DNA of 18,089 nt, from contig JBBSVE010000052.1 in NCBI GenBank assembly GCA_038233815.1, positions 1 to 18,089 on the forward strand, read 5' to 3'. Every line of letters begins with the position of its first letter. Within the stretch, counting starts at the first letter, position 1. Source of the stretch: JBBSVE01 sp038233815. Lineage in GTDB: Bacteria > Pseudomonadota > Alphaproteobacteria > Rhodobacterales > Rhodobacteraceae. A model generated the notes under the pieces. That model saw only the letters and a list, made by a program, of their open reading frames with translations, was not told the origin of the DNA and ran no database searches. The position numbers and the translations under genes were made by a program. Shown here piece after piece: positions 14,042 through 18,089 of the stretch.

Positions 14042-14507
14042 GGGCGCGGCCGTCGTGCGGGTGGCGCGCGAGGACGGGGCCGACCCCGGCGTGCCGCTGC
14101 CGGTTTATGTGACCGACGGGGCGGCGGGGGCCGACCTGCGCGCCAACCTTGCGGTCGAGGACCGGGCGGAGGGTCTGATGCTGGCACCGATGGGTCGGGT
14201 TCTGGTGCCGACGGGGGTGCGGATTGCTTTGCCTGCCGGACACGAGATGCAGATCCGCCCGCGCTCCGGGTTGGCGCTGTCGCATGGCATCACCGTTTTG
14301 AATGCGCCCGGAACGGTGGATGCGGACTATCGCGGGCCGGTGGGCGTGATCCTCGTGAACCTCGGGTCCGCGCCCTACACGGTCCGCCATGGTGAGCGGA
14401 TCGCGCAGGCCGTGATCGCCCCCGTAGCGCAAGTCGCCTTCGAGGAGGCACCATTGGACCCGACCGCGCGCGGGGCACGGGGTTTCGGCTCCACGGGGCG
14501 GGGCTGA
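14028..14507 (+). CDS. dut: Deoxyuridine 5'-triphosphate nucleotidohydrolase (dUTPase)
   Basis: Dut hydrolyses dUTP to dUMP and pyrophosphate, keeping uracil out of DNA and feeding thymidylate synthesis. It is a trimeric enzyme of 159 residues with all five family motifs in order: AGADLRA (33-39), RPRSGLALSHG (78-88), the catalytic-Asp motif GTVDADYRGPVGVILVN (95-111), RIAQAVIAP (124-132), and the carboxy arm RGARGFGSTG (148-157). The ATG at 14028 overlaps coaBC by 14 bases. A later GTG inside the leader is possible but gives a shorter amino end. coaBC-dut adjacency is widely seen in proteobacteria. Confidence 0.95.
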   Translation: MLSGKGAAVVRVAREDGADPGVPLPVYVTDGAAGADLRANLAVEDRAEGLMLAPMGRVLVPTGVRIALPAGHEMQIRPRSGLALSHGITVLNAPGTVDADYRGPVGVILVNLGSAPYTVRHGERIAQAVIAPVAQVAFEEAPLDPTARGARGFGSTGRG

Positions 14508-14510
14508 GCC

Positions 14511-15569
14511 ATGATCCTCGTGGGGGCGATGGCCTTGGCGATCTGGTTCGGGGGTCGTGTCATGGGCGCGGGGCGGGCGGAGCGGCTGAAGCTGATCGCG
14601 GGCCTTTGGCTGCTGGTCATCGCCGTCAACCTCACCCTCCGCGATGGCCACCCCCTGCGCGAGGCGACGGGCGGATCGGCAGAGGTCTGGCTCGGCCTCG
14701 GCGTGATCGGGGCGGTGGGCGTGATCTATGCCGCTGTCGTGCGCCGCCTTCGCGCGCGCCATGTGGCCGGACAGCCCCGCACCGCCCCCGGGGTGGCGAG
14801 CCGTCCGGCCGAACTCGACCGCTATTCGCGCCATATCGTGCTGCGGGAGATCGGCGGACCGGGTCAGCAGCGGCTCAAGCGTGCGAAGGTGCTGGTGATC
14901 GGCGCGGGCGGGTTGGGGAGCCCCGCGCTCCTCTACCTCGCGGCATCGGGGGTGGGGGTGATCGGTGTCGTCGACGATGACGTGGTGGAGAACTCCAACC
15001 TCCAGCGGCAGGTGATCCACACCGATGCCGCGATCGGGCTGCCGAAGGCCGCGTCGGCGGTGGCGGCGATGACCGCGCTCAACCCCTTCATCGAGGCGCG
15101 CCCCTACCGGCGGCGGATGGACGAGAGCCTCACGCCGCTGATCGCGGAGTATGATCTGGTGCTGGACGGGACCGACAGTCTCGATACGCGCTACCTCCTG
15201 AACCGGGCCTGCGTGGCGGCGGGCGTGCCGCTGATCTCGGCCGCGATCTCCCAGTGGGAGGGGCAGCTGTCGCTTTACGATCCGTCACGGGGGGGGCCGT
15301 GTTTCGAGTGCGTGTTCCCGGTCCGCCCGGCACCGGGGACGGTGCTCAGTTGCGCGGAGGGTGGCGTGGCGGCCCCGCTGCCCGGCGTGATGGGATCGCT
15401 GATGGCAATGGAGGCGGTGAAGGCGCTGACCGGCGCGGGGGAGGGCCTGCGCGGCCGGCTGATGATCTACGACGGCCTTTACGCCGACATGCGCATCGTG
15501 ACGGCGACGCGGCGCCCGGACTGCCCGGTCTGTGGGGCAATGGCCAAGGATCAGTCCCCCAGGACGTGA
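14511..15569 (+). CDS. moeB: Membrane-anchored MoeB/ThiF-type E1-like adenylyltransferase
   Basis: MoeB/ThiF enzymes use ATP to adenylate the carboxy end of sulfur-carrier proteins such as MoaD or ThiS. Residues 103-342 are a full MoeB-type domain: RYSRHIVLREIGGPGQ, nucleotide loop GAGGLGSPALLYLAASGVG (131-149), VDDDVVENSNLQRQVIH (154-170), GTDSLDTRYLLN, a zinc site of two CxxC pairs (C264/C267 and C338/C341), and the SCAEGGVAAPLPGVMGS loop (280-296). The first 100 residues are unusual for MoeB. They show three hydrophobic stretches (about 1-18, 27-44 and 59-78) and a basic linker, predicting membrane attachment. There is no rhodanese domain. The gene starts three bases after dut, and its last 19 bases overlap the convergent tetR. 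Which carrier it activates is unknown. Confidence 0.88.
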   Translation: MILVGAMALAIWFGGRVMGAGRAERLKLIAGLWLLVIAVNLTLRDGHPLREATGGSAEVWLGLGVIGAVGVIYAAVVRRLRARHVAGQPRTAPGVASRPAELDRYSRHIVLREIGGPGQQRLKRAKVLVIGAGGLGSPALLYLAASGVGVIGVVDDDVVENSNLQRQVIHTDAAIGLPKAASAVAAMTALNPFIEARPYRRRMDESLTPLIAEYDLVLDGTDSLDTRYLLNRACVAAGVPLISAAISQWEGQLSLYDPSRGGPCFECVFPVRPAPGTVLSCAEGGVAAPLPGVMGSLMAMEAVKALTGAGEGLRGRLMIYDGLYADMRIVTATRRPDCPVCGAMAKDQSPRT

Positions 15570-16144
15570 CCGATGAGGAGGGCGATCATCGCCTCCAGAT
15601 GCGCCGCGGGCACGGCGGAGATGCGGCGGTCCAGCCCGAGCATCGCGATCCCGTGGACGGAGGAGAAAAGCGTCCGCGTCAGCAGATCGACCCGCTCCGT
15701 CGGCCAGTCGGGAAAGGCCGCGCCGAGGGGTCCGGCGATCAGCGCAAAAAGCCCATCGAGCTCGGTCCGATACCAGTCGGGCACGCGCGCCTCGGCATCC
15801 TGCGACAGCGCGAAAAGCGCGCGCCAGAGGTGGGGATTGGTCGCCGCGAACGCGAGATAGGCGTGGGACAGGGCCACAAGGCGGTCGCGCGGTGCCGCCG
15901 TCGCATCCGGCGCGCGCGCTTTCAGGAACGCGCCCATGCGCCGGAAGGTCCGGGCGTTGACCGCCACGGCCAGCGTGTCGAGATCGGCCACGGCGTTGTA
16001 GATCGCACCCACCGCACACCCTGCCTCCCGCGCGAGATCGCGGGCGCGGAGTGCGGCCAGACCGTCACGGGCCACCGCCGCTTCGGCCGCATCCTCGAGC
16101 CGGATGCGCAAATCGGTGCGCCGCGCCTCCGTATCGCGGGTCAT
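15551..16144 (-). CDS. TetR/AcrR family transcriptional regulator
   Basis: This is a 197-residue one-component repressor. The amino DNA-binding domain is residues 10-62, with an HTH around ARDLAREAGCAVGAIYNAVADLDTL (34-58). The ligand-binding domain carries NPHLWRALFALSQ (103-115), typical of the TetR subgroup with a WHG-type carboxy domain. The ligand is unknown. The ATG has GGGAG five bases upstream. A 13-base palindrome TGAACG-G-CGTTCA lies 15 bases upstream of the start and is the probable self-operator. The gene follows the enolase-superfamily gene on the same strand after 60 bases and overlaps the moeB-like gene tail to tail by 19 bases. Its target genes besides itself cannot be named from the window. 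Confidence 0.9.
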   Translation of the reverse strand: MTRDTEARRTDLRIRLEDAAEAAVARDGLAALRARDLAREAGCAVGAIYNAVADLDTLAVAVNARTFRRMGAFLKARAPDATAAPRDRLVALSHAYLAFAATNPHLWRALFALSQDAEARVPDWYRTELDGLFALIAGPLGAAFPDWPTERVDLLTRTLFSSVHGIAMLGLDRRISAVPAAHLEAMIALLIGHVLGD

Positions 16145-16159
16145 GGAGGCTCCCTCGCT

Positions 16160-16172
16160 TGAACGGCGTTCA
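16160..16172. promoter_or_regulatory. Palindromic TetR-type operator upstream of tetR
   Basis: TGAACG (16160-16165), G, CGTTCA (16167-16172) is a perfect 13-base inverted repeat. It lies 15 bases upstream of the tetR ATG in the only gap before that gene. Near-perfect 13-16 base palindromes close to the start are the normal self-operators of TetR-family repressors. No strong -10 hexamer is visible next to it. Confidence 0.7.
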
Positions 16173-16204
16173 GCATAGGCGCGCGGATGCGCCGGGGAAA
16201 GCCC

Positions 16205-17440
16205 TTACAGCGACGACGGTGCGCCGCCCTCGAAGCGATTGCCGTTGGTGTAGTCGCAGGGGGCCTCCTGCATTTCCAGATGCAGACGGTCGCCGGTGTA
16301 GGGGTGGGCGCGCGCCAGATCCTCGTCGAAGTCGATGCCCAGACCGGGCGCTTCGGGGGGGATGATGTAGCCCGCCTCCCACCAGATCGAGTGTTTTATA
16401 AGCGCGAGGTGGAAGGCGCCGCCGGTCTCGATCGTCTCCGCGATCAACAGGTTCGGGATCGCGGTGGAGAGGTGGACGTTCGCGGCCCATTCGACCGGAC
16501 CGGCATAGAGGTGAGGGGCCATCTCCGCGTTAAAGACCTCGGCCATGGCAGCGATCTTCTTGGCCTCCCAGATGCCGCCGACCCGGCCCAGTGCGGGTTG
16601 CAGGATCTTGACGCCGCCCATGCGCAGCAGCGCGCCGAACTCGGCCTTGGTGGTCATCCGCTCGCCGGTCGCGAGCGGAATGCGGACGTGGGCCGCGACC
16701 TCCGCGAACTCGGCCAGATTGTCGGGCGGGACCGGTTCCTCATACCAGAGCGGGCTGTAGGGCTCCAGTGCCTGACCGAGCCGGACAGCACCCGGGGTGG
16801 TGAACTGCCCGTGCGTGCCGAACAGCAGATCGGCGCGGTCGCCCACGGCCTCGCGGATTGCCTTGCAGAAGGCGACCGAGCGGGTGATGTCGCTCATCGC
16901 CGGATGGTGGCCGCCGCGGATCGTGTAGGGGCCGGCGGGGTCAAACTTTACCGCCGTGAAACCCATGTCCACGAACCGTGCCGCAGCCTCCGCCGCCTTG
17001 TCGGGGGAGATCCAGAAATCGGGGTCGGGATTGCCCGGTTCGGGGTAGAGATAGGTGTAAGAGCGGATGCGGTCGTTCATCCGGCCGCCGATCAACGCCC
17101 AGACCGGGCGGTCGCGGGCTTTGCCTAGGATGTCCCAGCACGCGATCTCCAGCCCCGAGAAGGCGCCCATGACGGTCGGATCGGGGCGCTGCGTGAAGCC
17201 GGAGGAATAGGCCCGGCGGAACATCAGCTCGATATTCTCGGGGTTTTCGCCCTCCATGTGGCGCGCGAACACGTCGGCGATCACCGCGCGCATCACCTCC
17301 GGTCCCACGGTGGAGGCGTAGCATTCGCCGTAGCCCGTGATCCCGCAGGCGGTGGTCAGCTTCGGGAAGATCCAGTAGCGGCCACCCCAGCCCGGGGCGG
17401 GAGGGGCCACGACGAAAATCTCCAGCGATTGCAGGCGCAT
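16205..17440 (-). CDS. Mandelate racemase/muconate lactonizing enzyme family (enolase superfamily) protein
   Basis: This is a 411-residue acid-sugar dehydratase/cycloisomerase-type protein. The amino capping domain (1-125) has TTACGITGYGECYAS and MGAFSGLEIACWDILGKA (91-108). The barrel follows with VKFDPAGP (164-171), LFGTHGQFTTPGA (206-218), PLWYEEPVPPDN (230-241), ATGERMTT (257-264), QPALGRVGGI (281-290) and the base-bearing MAPHLYAGP (307-315). Metal-ligand Glu are seen in YEEP and GER, and the His in APH. The usual first ligand Asp (D-x-H) reads G-T-H, and the usual QPD Asp of the His-Asp dyad reads Ala. It could therefore be a divergent clade with altered chemistry. Galactonate-type dehydratase is the loosest safe guess. 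AAAGGGG precedes the ATG. A PLP-enzyme gene ends 50 bases upstream. Confidence 0.85.
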   Translation of the reverse strand: MRLQSLEIFVVAPPAPGWGGRYWIFPKLTTACGITGYGECYASTVGPEVMRAVIADVFARHMEGENPENIELMFRRAYSSGFTQRPDPTVMGAFSGLEIACWDILGKARDRPVWALIGGRMNDRIRSYTYLYPEPGNPDPDFWISPDKAAEAAARFVDMGFTAVKFDPAGPYTIRGGHHPAMSDITRSVAFCKAIREAVGDRADLLFGTHGQFTTPGAVRLGQALEPYSPLWYEEPVPPDNLAEFAEVAAHVRIPLATGERMTTKAEFGALLRMGGVKILQPALGRVGGIWEAKKIAAMAEVFNAEMAPHLYAGPVEWAANVHLSTAIPNLLIAETIETGGAFHLALIKHSIWWEAGYIIPPEAPGLGIDFDEDLARAHPYTGDRLHLEMQEAPCDYTNGNRFEGGAPSSL

Positions 17441-17490
17441 GGTGAAACCCCTTTCTTCGTTTCTGCGGTCTGGATCTGACCGGGCCGCGT

Positions 17491-18089
17491 CTAGTCCGGC
17501 ATCCGTCGCAAGGTGTCGGCGAACAGCACCGGGTCGACATTGCCGCCGGTCGCGAGGCAGATCACGTCGGCGCCCGCCACCTCGCCCGCCCGGAACAGGG
17601 CTGCGGCCAGCGCCACCGCGCCACCCGGCTCCAGCACCAGCCGCAACCGTGCGAAGGCAAGCGCCACGGCCCGCAGCGCCTCGTCGTCGGAAACGACCAG
17701 ACCGGGCCCGGCCAGCCGTTGCAGGACCGGGAAGGTGATCTGCCCCGGCGTGGGCGTCACGATGGCGTCGCAGACCGAGCCCGACATCGCGGCGTTCCTC
17801 TGCCGCGTTCCCGTGGCGAGGCTGCGCGCGGTGTCGTCGAAGCCCTGAGGTTCGCAAGGCCGCACGCGCAGGCCGGGCGCCCGCGCCTCCAGCGCCAGTG
17901 CCACGCCGGATGCGAGGCCGCCACCGCCGCAACAGACCAGAACGTCGGCCGCGTCGATCCCGGCGTCGGCGGCCTGCTTCGCCAGCTCCAGCCCCGCGCT
18001 GGCCTGACCCGCGATCACCTCGGGATCGTCATAGGGACGGATGAGCGTCAGCCCGCGTTCCGCCGCGATGGCAGCACCGATGGCGTCCC
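17491..18089 (-). CDS. Threonine/serine dehydratase-type PLP enzyme, amino end missing (window edge)
   Basis: The frame is open to the right edge. Upstream of the in-frame GTG at 18018 it reads DAIGAAIAAERGLTLIRPYDDPEVIAGQ, in which LIRPYDDPEVIAGQ is the typical fold-type II dehydratase segment. So the gene starts outside the window and about 199 residues are seen. The phosphate-binding glycine loop is CCGGGGLASG. A serine/threonine dehydratase-like carboxy part follows (VSDDEALRAVALAFARLRLVLEPGGAVALAA, then ICLATGGNVDP). The family deaminates threonine or serine, or racemises serine or hydroxyaspartate. The catalytic Lys is in the missing part, so substrate cannot be judged. It lies 50 bases before the enolase-superfamily gene on the same strand, so the two may form a small catabolic operon. 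Confidence 0.85.
   Translation of the reverse strand, partial: DAIGAAIAAERGLTLIRPYDDPEVIAGQASAGLELAKQAADAGIDAADVLVCCGGGGLASGVALALEARAPGLRVRPCEPQGFDDTARSLATGTRQRNAAMSGSVCDAIVTPTPGQITFPVLQRLAGPGLVVSDDEALRAVALAFARLRLVLEPGGAVALAAALFRAGEVAGADVICLATGGNVDPVLFADTLRRMPD

Noticed and set aside
15581..15593. GGCGAT-C-ATCGCC palindrome just after the moeB-like stop
   Set aside because: It lies within tetR codons with no T-run. It could pause polymerase but cannot be supported as a terminator.
16178..16193. GGCGC/GCGCC hairpin after the enolase-superfamily gene
   Set aside because: The stem is only five base pairs and no T-run follows on the minus strand, so it is not a convincing terminator.

Overview
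The window looks like an ordinary chromosomal stretch of an alphaproteobacterium of the Rhodobacterales (Rhodobacteraceae). The evidence is strongly GC-rich DNA, an RpoH-type sigma factor that reads like the RpoH2 (RpoHII) of Rhodobacter relatives, a VPLPA-type C-terminal sorting signal, a membrane-extended MoeB-like protein, and an lpoA-like/glnD/murJ block typical of this order. I see no insertion sequence, phage gene, CRISPR array, tRNA or rRNA. Gene packing is tight and no gene-free gap exceeds 300 bases.

Left part (1-6539). Three leftward genes encode a LpoA-like outer-membrane lipoprotein, GlnD (the PII uridylyltransferase) and the first 15 residues of MurJ (lipid II flippase), which runs off the left edge. 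Divergent from them, rightward, are rsmI and yraN with an ATGA overlap, then gshB (glutathione synthetase). This first divergent intergenic region lies at 4133-4248.

Middle (6553-10977). A leftward comM/yifB ATPase gene meets gshB tail to tail. It is divergent from a VPLPA-CTERM secreted-protein gene across a 276-base regulatory region. A near-ideal bidirectional terminator with a TTCG loop then separates that gene from a leftward set: cobU, a CobC-like histidine phosphatase gene overlapping it by GTGA, and a glutathione S-transferase gene with an unusual cysteine-containing tail.

Right part (11126-18089). rpoH2 is followed on the same strand by a tightly coupled series: chaN-like gene, coaBC, dut, moeB-like gene. 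An intrinsic terminator for rpoH2 lies inside the signal-peptide codons of the chaN-like gene. Leftward from the right edge are a partial threonine/serine dehydratase-type PLP enzyme gene, an enolase-superfamily (mandelate racemase-like) dehydratase gene, and a tetR gene with a clear palindromic operator just upstream.

Most genes are housekeeping: cell wall, nitrogen signalling, glutathione, cobalamin salvage, CoA, dUTP hydrolysis, molybdopterin/sulfur-carrier activation and heat/oxidative-stress sigma factor. I found no convincing undescribed multi-gene system. The most interesting signals are regulatory: a GGAAC-N16-CGTTT ECF-type promoter pattern upstream of rpoH2, the terminator embedded in a coding region, inverted repeats at promoters and translation starts, and the tetR operator. 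Three proteins also have unusual architecture or residues: the membrane-anchored MoeB-like protein, the GST with a Cys tail, and an enolase-superfamily protein with apparent substitutions at canonical active-site positions.
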